In this document: one piece after another, positions 34,901-43,510 of the stretch
How the letters are laid out: each line of letters starts with the position of its first letter
How positions within the stretch are numbered: position 1 is the stretch's first letter
Source of the DNA: Hetaerina americana
Lineage: Eukaryota > Arthropoda > Insecta > Odonata > Calopterygidae
Assembly: GCA_022747635.1 (NCBI GenBank)
Contig: JAKTNV010000023.1
Coordinates: 2,014,848-2,078,847 of the forward strand
Length of the DNA: 64,000 nucleotides
Direction: 5' to 3'
Translations under genes and position numbers: made by a program
Notes under the pieces: generated by a model
Database searches by the model: none
The model's input: only the letters and a program-made list of their open reading frames with translations
What the model was told of the DNA's origin: nothing

Positions 34901-37455
34901 TCTAAGTGAATTTGAATTGACATCCTATTTTCTGGTGGCTTCTGCGATATTATTGATAATGACTGAATTCCATATCTGAGGAGTATGTTTGTTTGATGTC
35001 TACATATATTAACTGTCCTTGTCAATGACTCTTTTTAATGAGCAGCAAATGAAAAGAATTCATTCTCTAAGATTTTATTATGCTCATTATTTCTTTGTTG
35101 ACAATTGTTTTGCCAACATTCCAACTAGTGTCATTAGGTCAAAGTGTCAATGTCAAGCAGTCTTGCGCCTTGACTGTTGTCATCATGGCCAGTTTTTTTC
35201 TGTTTCACTACTCAGGGGGATTTTAACTGGTTATACTAGCATGCATTAGTTTACCTTTCATTTTTTTATCCCTTAGAGTCAAGTTAATTATACTCTTACT
35301 TTCCTCTTCTTCATTGGAATGAGTTCTGATTCTCCAGTTGAGAATCAAGGTCAATTTTATTTTGGAAAGAATTGGGCCTGGGTTTATTTAGGGTTGCATC
35401 TCTATCTTTAAGGTTTAATACGAGACTTTAATTTTCCAAGAATGTTCTCAATGTGAGATGGGGCTATAAAATAACGAAACTAATGCTGTAAAACTTTTTA
35501 TTTTAAATGTATGCATATTTAATTATTATCCTCTTCAATATGTACTTCTCCTCTATCCAAATACTGCTCTATGCTAATTTTCCACCGTTCAAAACAGTGC
35601 AGGAAGTCTTTCTTCTGTGAGCTCTTTCATGATGCGTGCCACTTTTTCTTTCACAGTTTCAGCGGCCTGAAGTCCTTTTCTTTTTAATTTCCTTGACCTT
35701 GGGGAACAGATAAAAGTCACATGGTGCCAGATGAGGGGAATAAGGATGATAGTCTCACCCTGGAATGTTATACTTGACTAGAAAAAAAAAATTCTTGAAT
35801 AACACATGACTTTTTGTTCCACGATTCTGGTATTTTTTCTTTTTTTTTTATGGAGTTGAGCAAGAATCTAGAGATAGCAATTCAGGTTAACTGCTTGATC
35901 TTCAGTAATCCAATTAAGATACATAATCCTGTGAACATTGTATTTTGACAATGTTTTTATTAGTATAAATTACAGATTCAGGTATGATGTGGTGGAACTG
36001 TTCCATAATAACAGAGACAAAGACTGTTACTATTTTCCACTAAATAAAGATTTATTCACAACTAGTTTCGATGCAATAGAATGGTTTCAGGCGTCACTTT
36101 GTGGAAGTGATTCATTTCAGAAAATAAATACTTAGTTATTCCACGTATATTTTTTATTATACACGACCTGGGTTTTGACTTACAAAGTCATCAGGCAAAG
36201 TACAGAAAGACATAGAGCTTTATATAGTAGAGAGAGAAGAGGAGGGGGGAGGTGTTTGAGAAGTGGGAGGAGGGGAAAGAGAAGGGAAACTGTTGTGCAT
36301 GTTTGGGGGGAGGGGGAGAAGGCAGTTGGGTATGGTGTCAGGGGGGGAGAAGGGCTGTGGAGCAGTAGTTTTGATGTACTTCATTATTCTCACTTGAAGA
36401 ATTTTGTGGAAAATTGTAATAGTCTTTGTCTCTGTTATCATTTTTATCCGTGCTTGACGTGGATGGGTGACCCAAAAACGCATCATCTTCAGCATCTTCT
36501 TAGCCATCTTGCAAATGCTTAAACTACTCAAAAACCTGCGCACATGATAAACATTCACTGTCATATAATTCTTTTAACAAAAGACATGCTTCAGTAGTGG
36601 TTTTTTCAAGTTTCATGTGAAATTTCATGACAATTCATTGCTCAAAATAGAACACTTGTCATTTTTTTCTACAAATAGCACAGACAGATCTAATAAAAAT
36701 GAAGGCCATGGCCGTTATAATATGTCTTTAGACGCACAAGGAGCAATAGTCAAAAGCTAAAAGCTTCACGATTTTTCGCAGTCAGCCACACCACATTGGC
36801 ACATGAATAGTTCTTCTGTTGTAGCATCAGTCTCATTATTTTATAGCCACACCTTGTTTATTTGACTCCCTGGTTCAGAAAGAGTTTTAAAGATGATTGC
36901 ATGTATAGCCTAAATCAAGTGTCAGTCATTTTTTGGCCTCAGAAATTCAGTGATGTAAATGGTAAAAAGCATTAGTCCAAGAACCAAATCCTGTGGCACT
37001 CTGGCTTGAATGACCCTCTGGCTGGATGTGGTACTTTGCCACTTGACTGAGAAAGTTCCCCCGTGAGTGTGACGCTGTCCATTTAATGAGTCAATGTGAC
37101 ATTGTGTATTTATTACTCATCTTTACTATTATTTATTCTTATATTTTCATTATTTATTATTCATCTTTACAATCAATTCTGGGTGCCATACCTTTTCAAA
37201 TGTTCAAGAAGATTTAAGAAAAACTACTATGGAGTGTCTTTTTTGTCCTTTTTATCAGATGTAAAATTGAGTTCTCTGTTTATATGTTGCATGGTAGAGT
37301 GATCATATATGAAGCGACATCACTTATTTTTCTCACATTTCAATTTTTTTACAGATGACTGTAGAAATATTGCCAACATTGTAAAAGAATTAGCTCGGGT
37401 ACATCAATTCACTATCAATGGAGGATTAACACAGGGCAACAGAACCCATATATAA
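25758..37455 (+). CDS. ERI3: ERI3/Snipper-like 3'-5' exoribonuclease (DEDDh), five exons
   Basis: This family trims 3' ends of structured RNA and DNA with two metal ions; relatives act in histone mRNA, rRNA and small-RNA metabolism. Exons 25758-25919, 26003-26137, 33494-33694, 34747-34843 and 37355-37455 join in frame with GT-AG borders to 231 residues plus TAA. All ExoIII motifs are present: FLIVDFEATCE (Asp and Glu of motif I, exon 1), FITCGDWD (motif II, exon 3) and GRHHSGIDDCRN (the His and final Asp of motif III, exons 4-5). Other family blocks are EIIEFPCLRLNA, SPFCIDLTGILQ and MKQWINIKK. ERI3 rather than ERI1 is preferred because there is no SAP domain and CGDWDFKVMLPAQC matches ERI3 wording. 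The first Met follows an in-frame TGA at 25740-25742. The gene appears intact. Confidence 0.93.
26003..26137 (+). CDS. ERI3: ERI3-like exon 2
   Basis: This exon has 45 codons in phase 0 at both ends, with acceptor TTTCTCTAG and donor GTAGAT. It begins EIIEFPCLRLN and ends PFCIDLTGILQ, the strand and helix region between motifs I and II. Confidence 0.92.
27240..27690 (-). mobile_element. LINE reverse transcriptase fragment
   Basis: Minus-strand reading with frame changes gives a GVPHGS...IGPVLFNLFINDIVLP block (about 27600-27670). A segment like NGLQRLEDWCELILF follows (about 27480-27530), then the usual strand after the catalytic loop. It is a strongly decayed fragment in ERI3 intron 2. Confidence 0.55.
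27734..27815 (+). repeat. SINE family S3, head fragment
   Basis: The B-box region GGGTTCAAATCTCGGTCAAG followed by CGAATGATTTTTACA matches the complement of the S3 copy at 32750-32910. Only the 3' half of the tRNA-like head and a little of the body are kept. Confidence 0.6.
29400..30450 (+). mobile_element. Decayed LINE: linker and N-terminal reverse transcriptase
   Basis: The clearest part is 30095-30440: NYELKVIFQTFVSKCSVGVH, then NAAIKPLKIALCQLKCPLL and GIFPAQ-KTAWIIPL. This matches the ordered start of CR1/Jockey-like reverse transcriptases (LKSSKSSGVDGIPN, IPLFK). Upstream, 29427-30090 probably holds endonuclease and linker remains, but this is weak. It lies in ERI3 intron 2. Confidence 0.55.
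30836..31083 (-). repeat. SINE family S1, minus-strand copy
   Basis: It begins with the complement of the 3' hairpin (ATCAACCCAAAGGTCAG), then the GTTCACCCAATAAG and GGCCTGTTCCTTTTCC blocks. It ends with the tRNA-like head (complement of GTCCAGGGGTTGAGCATTGG). It is diverged but nearly full length. It lies in ERI3 intron 2. Confidence 0.85.
31851..32487. repeat. Tandem array with alternating 140/160-bp units
   Basis: The unit start ATCACGYNYTCTCTAGCTYGG (or its variant) recurs at 31851, 31990, 32150, 32291 and 32451, spacings of 139, 160, 141 and 160 bp. Units at 31990 and 32291 resemble each other most, as do 32150 and 32451, giving a dimeric period of 301 bp. Each unit contains a GATCCTTGCTAGTC block, and most contain a GAGAGGTTTCCCTCTG block with its own small inverted repeat. 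The array is cut off by an FADD-type LINE fragment. Confidence 0.88.
32493..32745 (-). mobile_element. FADD-type LINE, short fragment
   Basis: The minus strand encodes VEKRILKTLIWSMVMYGVETWSLKQ in an open frame, and carries TTTTGGACCAAAATGG near 32710. Both match the C-terminal part of the copy at 1130-3072 (near 2500-2680). It is truncated at both ends. Confidence 0.8.
32750..32910 (-). repeat. SINE family S3 with a tRNA-like cloverleaf head
   Basis: Positions 32839-32910 on the minus strand fold as a tRNA: a 7-bp acceptor stem (GCCTTGA with TCAAGGC), an anticodon stem CTCGA/TTGAG, and a T arm with GGTTCAAATCC. The anticodon position reads GGA but position 33 is C instead of U, and there is no long variable arm as tRNA-Ser needs. 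The sequence runs on into a SINE body (32750-32838) shared with 27734-27815. It is therefore a SINE head, not a tRNA gene. Confidence 0.7.
33077..33174. repeat. Cluster of short perfect palindromes
   Basis: 33077-33110 is a hairpin with 15-bp perfect arms and a 4-base loop (GTAAATCTTATGGTG, loop TATC). 33141-33174 is a second with 15-bp arms (TATCCACCATAAGAT, loop TTAC). The arms share the core CACCATAAGAT, and further partial copies continue to about 33205. The cluster lies 290-420 bp before ERI3 exon 3. Confidence 0.9.
33494..33694 (+). CDS. ERI3: ERI3-like exon 3
   Basis: This exon has 67 codons in phase 0, with acceptor TGCTTTCAG and donor GTAAAT. It encodes EVLAGQPHFEKCMDLFHEWM, then motif II FITCGDWD with its catalytic Asp, and ends MKQWINIKK. 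The longer open frames overlapping here run into the intron and are not real. Confidence 0.93.
34203..34458 (-). repeat. SINE family S1, minus-strand copy
   Basis: It shows the same block order as the copy at 30836-31083: ATCAACCCATAGATCGGTTC, GTTCACCCAATACTAAG, TTTCCCGGGAAG, CTCGGGTAGAGCTGAG, then a decayed tRNA-like head. It lies in ERI3 intron 3. Confidence 0.82.
34747..34843 (+). CDS. ERI3: ERI3-like exon 4
   Basis: The exon is 97 bp, with acceptor TTTTCAG and a weaker donor GTTTGT at 34844. It encodes TFGEATGIYGHGLMKMLRML and LKHIGRHHSGI, including the catalytic His of the DEDDh class. The last base G starts the Asp codon finished in exon 5. Confidence 0.9.
35440..35790 (-). pseudogene. 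Mariner transposase C-terminal fragment
   Basis: The minus strand, in broken frames, gives YSPHLAPCDFYLFPKVKEI (near 35690-35760), the region of the last catalytic Asp, followed by AETVKEKVARIMKELTEE and a FEQWKIS-like tail. It is a different mariner from the 753-bp family. The N-terminal part and inverted repeats are not seen. It lies in ERI3 intron 4. Confidence 0.7.
36008..36438. mobile_element. 431-bp element with 33-bp inverted ends and a G-rich core
   Basis: Left end 36008-36040 (ATAACAGAGACAAAGACTGT...) and right end 36406-36438 are reverse complements with few differences. Inside are a CACAACTAGTTTCGATGC block, a GTCATCAGGC block and, at about 36232-36360, a purine- and G-rich stretch with many runs of 3-7 G. 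No protein is recognisable; the 114-115-aa open frames are low-complexity products of the G-rich core. It lies in ERI3 intron 4. Confidence 0.65.
37355..37455 (+). CDS. ERI3: ERI3-like exon 5 and stop codon
   Basis: The acceptor is TTTTTTTACAG at 37354. The exon completes the last motif (DDCRNIANIVKEL) with the final catalytic Asp, and ends GNRTHI before TAA at 37453-37455. No canonical AATAAA was noticed in the following 400 bp. Confidence 0.92.
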
Positions 37456-38805
37456 TGAGAGGTTTCTACCATCTCAGAGGTGGTAAGTAATGGCCATGTA
37501 ATATAAACTCATCTGATAAAATTAGCTTTATTGTTGACATTAGGTTTAATGCAAATGAAATATGTATGCTTAAGAATTGAGAACTGTATGAAATAGAGAT
37601 GCTGGTGATTTTACATGGGCCTGGAAATGTGAAAACGTCAGGATAAACTCCTTCAGCCAGGGACTAATTTACTAATGAGCGGAAAGGGTTTTGGATGAAG
37701 TTCCCAAGTTCTTGGATCATTTTTCCAGCTGTACCATAAATGTCGGTAAACTTTTTATTTCCTATCCTTGCAAGATAGGAGGACAACTCACTTTCAGAAT
37801 AGGGGTCAAGATACATTGAGGCACATGATATTTCATTAATTTAAATATTAAAGCTTTGAGTGTACATTTAGCAATATAATGTACAATAAGTTCAGCAGTT
37901 TAGAATTGTTATCACTAGGCAACCAAGCGGGTATGTTAACATGGAATAAGGATGCAGGAGTGGAAGAATTTTTTTTGGTATTCCTCCTCCAGTTTTCTTT
38001 TTTGCAGCGAATGGTTGTGCAGTGCAGAATAAGCATCTGTTGGAGGGGGTGTTACACTCTGTAGTCATCAGGTGCCTTCCTGTAGGAGTTTGCTGAGTCA
38101 GAGTTAATCTCAACCCTTCCGTCCCTCTCTGCATCTTGCGCTCCAATAGTCCCAAGTTACCATAAATTGTTTTTATTAATCTTGGTTCCGAAGTTTGGTT
38201 TCTGCAAATTATTGGTTGTGAAACTGAAGAGCATAATTCTGAGGAGGGGAAGTGCTCATAAGTATTATTAATTGGGAGATATGTGGTTTACAATGAGTGG
38301 AACATGTGTAACATACCTAAGTGATGAATTTTCTCAGAATTATTTCTAGGAGGTACCACACCATCTAAATTATCCAAAAGGCATAGCAATAGTGTTCAAT
38401 TGATACAATGGTAAGATGAGAAGAGGACAAAAAATGTGGCATCAATTATGGACAGTAGTTTAGTTATAATTTCCTTGGTTTTATACCTCATTACTATATT
38501 TTATGATACTTATTGTAATTGGAGGTTCAGAATTATTTTAATTAACTTTTATGTCCTTATATAAGGGACCCAAATACAGTATATTAGAGATGACCAGTGT
38601 TTCTGTGTGCTTTTTATAAAATGACTGGGCTGACTAATTTTGTTGACTTACTTCATTTCTACTGATCAGCTTAATAAAATTTTCAATTCAACTCAATTTA
38701 TCCCACACAATCCCACGAAATTGTGTTATGGTGAATTAAATGGCCACGTATTGCAAAATGTCCTGGCCTGCGTAACCCTCATAATCATCCCTTTCCCTTG
38801 CAGTA
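37456..38805. other. ERI3-like 3' flank
   Basis: This is AT-rich sequence that should include the 3' untranslated region. I recognise no repeat family or gene; the several 60-90-aa open frames have no family features. Confidence 0.3.
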
Positions 38806-40070
38806 TGAGGATAATAGGAAAAGTTCGCAGAATGTAATTGAAATAAACAAATTAAATCAGTGAAACTTTTGTATTTTTCAATGTAGTCTCCCTGTACACT
38901 AATGCAATTGGTTCAGTGATGTTCCAATATCTTGATCCCATCTCGAAAATTAGATTCCTTCAGGCTGGCAAAATACCCGTCTACTTCGGCTGTTCGTTCT
39001 TTGTTTGAACAGAATCTCTGTCCACTGAGCAATTTTTCGAGCTTGGAGAAGAGATGGAAGTCTGATGGAGCCAAATCAGGTGAACAAGGCGGGTGTGGCT
39101 ACAATTCGTATCTTAGTTCACATATTTTATGTGTGTGGGCATGCATTATCTTTATGGAAGAAGATTTCTTCCTTGCCAAACTAGGCCTTTTTTCATGCAT
39201 CTTTAGCCGTAGTTGGTGGAGTTTAGTGTAGTGTTGTCTAGTAATTGTTTGACCAGTGGGAAGGTAATCTATCAGCAGGATCCCTTTTGCATCCCAGAAA
39301 ACTGAAGCCATCACCTTTCCAGCCGACCATATTGCCTTTGCTTTCTTTGGTGGTGGTGAATCAATGTGTGTCCACTACTTTAACTGCTGTTTTGTCTCTG
39401 GGGTATAGTAGTGGACCCAAGTTTCATCTGTGGCCATACCCCGATGAAGAAAAATTTGTTGCTTGCTCATAAAACAGGTCAAATATTGTTTGGAAATTTC
39501 CATTCTGATGCATTCATGATCCTGCATCAAGAGTCGTGGCACTCATCTTGCTGATTATATTCTCATATCTAATCCTGCTGTTAAAATGTGGTATGCACAT
39601 TCAGATGACATCCCTACAGCTTCAGCAATTTCTCGCACTTTAAGTTGGTTATCCTTGACGACCATTTTATGCACTTTTGCAATAATTGCTGGGGTAGTGG
39701 TACATTTTGGCCAACCACTACAGGGGTCATCATGTTAGCTGCCGTGACCAAACTTAAACTCATTTGTCCACTTGGCAACTGTTGAATGAAGGAGGAAGGT
39801 CCCCCAGTGTTCTGAAAGTCAGCTAGAATTTCCTTTTCTTTCATACCTTTCTTTACGAATTATTTAATCATTGCTCAAATCTCAATTTTTTCCATCTTCA
39901 CAAATCACTGCACGGGAACAACAGAGAGGCATCTGCACCACAGATCTCTATCCAGAGCGCTGACTTGGTGCATGTTTTCTCATAAAGGATTACCGATTAC
40001 TGCGTGAGAAACTCTTTGCACTGGTGCTGAAATCTGGTGGTGATTCCAAGAACCTCTCTAACCATTCTCA
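38806..40070 (-). pseudogene. Full-length mariner element with dead transposase
   Basis: Diverged inverted ends (TGAGGATAATAGGAAAAGTTC at the left, its imperfect complement at the right) are flanked by TA at 38804-38805 and 40071-40072; the length of 1265 bp is typical of mariner. The minus strand reads as an ordered transposase with frameshifts: MEKIEI near 39890, FVKKGMKEKEIL, VREIAEAVGMS, SARWVPRLL and DETWVHYY (first catalytic Asp near 39430). Next come VMASVFWDAKGILLIDYL (39099-39314), a decayed QDNAPAH position, CSPDLAPSDFHLF (last Asp near 39060) and a GDYIEK end near 38890. Stops and frameshifts show that it is inactive. Confidence 0.88.
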
Positions 40071-40072
40071 TA

Positions 40073-42517
40073 TTGATATAGTAAAGAAAAATACTTTGGC
40101 TTTATTACAGATTATAATCCAATAATTAAGTTCATTAAACCAGGATGCTTGTGAAAAATGGAAATGCAATGCTGTAAAGTTGATTTCTTTACATTTTATT
40201 TGTATCATATTTCATCTATGATTCAGTTCTGTTATTATAGTTCAGAATTTATAAAGAGGTAATCCATTGGGTTGAAAAAAGATTTGTATTTCATTTATTT
40301 CATAAAGCCTGCTATGCACAATATTTTTTGGTATTTGTTTTAATTATACTATTGTTATTATGGCCCTGTATAAGGGGACATATAATATGCTGAGATATTT
40401 TGGCATTTTTTCAAGTTTAAAAATTCCTCCATGGATGAAATTTTTCTGTAGATTAACGTTTCATTGAAGGAAAAATTAATTAATAAATTGTGCATATCAT
40501 TAAGAAATATATCCTCTAATTGTGTTGATTAATGGAAGGTGTGACTTTTTTTTAAATTCTAATCGTTAAAGGGCTCAGCAAACACCCCAAGATTGCCATG
40601 TGCAATTTGGTCATTTCCGGACCCGAACACGGTCAATGCTTGAGTGAGTCAGTGGTGATGAAATGTTAGGGTGGCAGATCATATACCTGTGTGCCTTGCC
40701 CGGTCAAGAGTAATTGAAATCTGTCACAACTTTTGCAAATTATTCACCATAATTATGAATGATTTCCCCTTAAATGGGGGTAGCATCTCATGATTGTAGT
40801 AGAAGTTTGAGAGCTGCCAAGTGATTGATTTCACTGATTTCGGTCGCAAAATTTCCAACCAGTTTGTGATGTGCAAATAGTTTTGTTATTCATTAAAGGT
40901 TGAACGACCATGTTCAAAAGCCTCATTAATTTGTGAGCAAGGGTTAAAAATTATTACGCATAATCATTTCGGGATGCAGCACGGGATGTTGACCTGACTT
41001 GCTCTCCTCATAATTTATCAACTCAGAATTATTAAACTCTTTGCCTTCAATGCAGAATCATTACTTCTAATCCCAACCTCTTGCAGTAAATTATCAAATG
41101 CTGGTTAATGGAGTTTTGTGTTTTCTTGTTGCGTCTTTTATGTGAAATCCTGATTTAATTATCAAAATATTGAACAATTGCATTAGGAATGCTGTATAAG
41201 ATGTTGACAAAAAGATGGTTGATGATGAACTCATGAAACATAAGTAGTTTACGGCAATATGTACCTACAAAATTAGCATGTAATAGAATATCTATGACAT
41301 TATATTTAAAAATGAATTCTATGGACATCCATAAATTGGTCTTAACATGCAAGGGAAATGTTAATTTTCATACAATCCTTGGAAAGCATATTTTCCTATG
41401 AATAAGAGATTGAACTTATTTTTCCTCAAGAAACCTTTATTGCTACCATGTTTCATAAGAATTCACCCTGAATTGCTGTAGTTGATATGATTCATTAGTA
41501 GTACCCTAAATATTCCTTAAATATTTGTCAATGACCCAGCTGGACCATGGTGAAACTAAAGTGTGCAAAATGGTGTGCCAGAGATGTGCAGACAATGTGT
41601 GCCCACTGTACGTACATCCGTTCTGCACTTCGAGCACAGTTTATGCCCATTTGTTCAGTGAAATCATATGTACACCTTATTGCATTCTTGTCATTCACCC
41701 TTCTTGCATAGTTCTCTGGCCCATTTTGCACATTATTCACACACTTTTACTCTGCAAACCTTGTTGACCCATGTTTCCCTCCATTCAAATGATTTTTTTT
41801 CAAAAAAATAGTCTGCATATATGCACTCTGCACTTGGATCATCCACCATGTGCACTTCACTCTCTAGCATTATAAATTGATCACACTTATCGTTCACTGT
41901 AATTAATTATCTAATTTCTATTTTGTGTTCACAAATTTGAATAAAGAAAACTAAGTTATCATTAAATTAATATTTTAAATTATTTGGGATATTTAAATGA
42001 AAATGAGAAATAAAATCAGATGGAATATCCCATAAGAACCTCTTAAGAATAATCACACGCTTTCAATCGAGCAATCAGACTAAAATTGACAAAATCTGCT
42101 GGATCAAAAGTTATTGCTGATCACCAAAACAGGCATATGAAACAGCACAAAAAAATTTGCTTTGTCGAGGTTTGTTATTTTACATTGCCTCACAATGGAT
42201 ATGATTAGGGCAGAAAGCTCTGTTCTAAATTATTTCACACATGTCAACTTCGCATTACTGCTTTCAGCGGCAAGTTCTACCCCCAATAAAAAATCTCTAA
42301 CATAAAGTCTCATTTCTTTGCACCACACTGCAAATATTTTGAATCCATCCAATGACTCCCCCACAAAGCCTTACAATGGAACCTACTGACTTACATGAAT
42401 GCATGTAATTGCAGCTTGTATAGCAAATAATTAGTTTTAGATGGGAAGTTACTTCCTCAAAGGAGGTTTCAATTTCTTGCGAATTATATCCTTTAAGTAT
42501 TCCAGGATTCAGTTAGA
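40073..42517. other. Intergenic, nothing recognised
   Basis: This is AT-rich, CpG-poor sequence. A stretch at 41520-41830 repeats TGTGC/TGCACA-type words in both orientations and gives overlapping 70-80-aa open frames on both strands, which suggests a short decayed inverted-repeat element, but no clear borders are visible. Confidence 0.3.
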
Positions 42518-42519
42518 TA

Positions 42520-43272
42520 CGAGGGTCATCCGGAAAGTAGTACCCGTTCGTGCCGCATGAAGTGCTGACGACGCGAGTAGCCGCTGGACGAGGTCAGATA
42601 GCTTCAGTGGCTTGTCTGCCTTCTCTGAGCCAAGTTGCGTGACGCTAGCATTGCCTGTGTTGTTTCTGTGATTGTTTACAATGTTTAAAAAAATTGAGAA
42701 CGCCGCCAGTTGTGAAGTGAGGGCAGTGATTAAATTCCTCAATGCAAGAAACGTTCGCCCATGTGATATTCATCGCCAATTAAAGGAGGTGTATGGAGAC
42801 AATGTAATGGACGAGTCGTCTGTTCGGCGGTGGTGTCGCAACTTCAACATGGGGAGGGGGAACACACACGACGATGAGCGTTCGGAGAGACCGTCTGTCA
42901 TTACAGACCAACTGGTGAGCTCAGTTGACGAATTCGTGAGGAACGATCGGCGCGTCACAATTGATGACATCTGTGAGCATTTTCCCAATGTTTCTCGAAC
43001 AATTGTTCATGAAATTGTTAAACACCATCTGCATTATGCAAACATTTGTGCAAGATGGGTCCCTCGCGTATCTCAATGAGCTGGCGGCGAAGGACTATGC
43101 AGCAGGAATACAGAAACTTGTCACACGTTATGACAAATGCCTTAATTTGCTTGGAGATTATGTTGAGAAGTAGTTTAAAGTATCCTCTTTCAAATAAAAT
43201 TTTTTATGTTTGTTAATATTTACTTTTGTGTCTTTATTTCACGAACGGGTACTACTTTCCGGATGACCCTCG
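42520..43272 (+). mobile_element. Mariner deletion derivative, copy 2 (753 bp)
   Basis: This copy has perfect 33-bp inverted repeats (starting CGAGGGTCATCCGG) and TA at 42518-42519 and 43273-43274. It is the plus-strand orientation of the family. The C-terminal remnant ends LLGDYVEK at about 43171, followed by AATAAA near 43193. It lies between the ERI3-like and NHERF genes. Confidence 0.98.
42672..43079 (+). CDS. Mariner DNA-binding domain ORF (135 aa), copy 2
   Basis: It matches the copy 1 frame except residue 120, which is N (NICARW) here and in copy 4. The frame starts 153 bp inside the element and stops just after the deletion junction. All residues of the two helix-turn-helix regions are kept. 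Confidence 0.85.
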   Translation: MFTMFKKIENAASCEVRAVIKFLNARNVRPCDIHRQLKEVYGDNVMDESSVRRWCRNFNMGRGNTHDDERSERPSVITDQLVSSVDEFVRNDRRVTIDDICEHFPNVSRTIVHEIVKHHLHYANICARWVPRVSQ

Positions 43273-43274
43273 TA

Positions 43275-43510
43275 TATTGTATTTTTTACACGAAGATGGT
43301 AAAGTGCATCAACTACCCAAGCCTCTTGAGAATCACATGCTGGACTATTTTAGCAGTGCAATAATGCATGATTCTGACCTTCAAGAAGAAGCTATTGTGT
43401 CCATAATGACCCAATATTCGCTATCCCATTGCAAATGTGGGTCAACAGATGAACATATAGCACCATTTTTGTCCTTTCAAAGTACTTATGGTATAGAAAG
43501 ACATTTCTGA
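43275..43510 (+). CDS. Unidentified open frame next to mariner copy 2
   Basis: Immediately after the TA flank, an uninterrupted frame reads ILYFLHEDGKVHQLPKPLEN and continues about 78 residues to TGA. The composition is protein-like (balanced charges, not low complexity) and the next 700 bp give further protein-like pieces with stops. I do not recognise it. It could be a decayed transposon or host pseudogene that the mariner element entered, or chance. Confidence 0.25.

Noticed and set aside
36175..36564. Overlapping 115-aa (+) and 114-aa (-) open frames
   Set aside because: They are low-complexity translations of the G-rich core of a TIR element; no domain is present.
41525..41767. Cys-rich 80-aa open frame
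   Set aside because: Overlapping frames on both strands come from repeated TGTGCA-like words; there is no signal peptide or recognised cysteine pattern.
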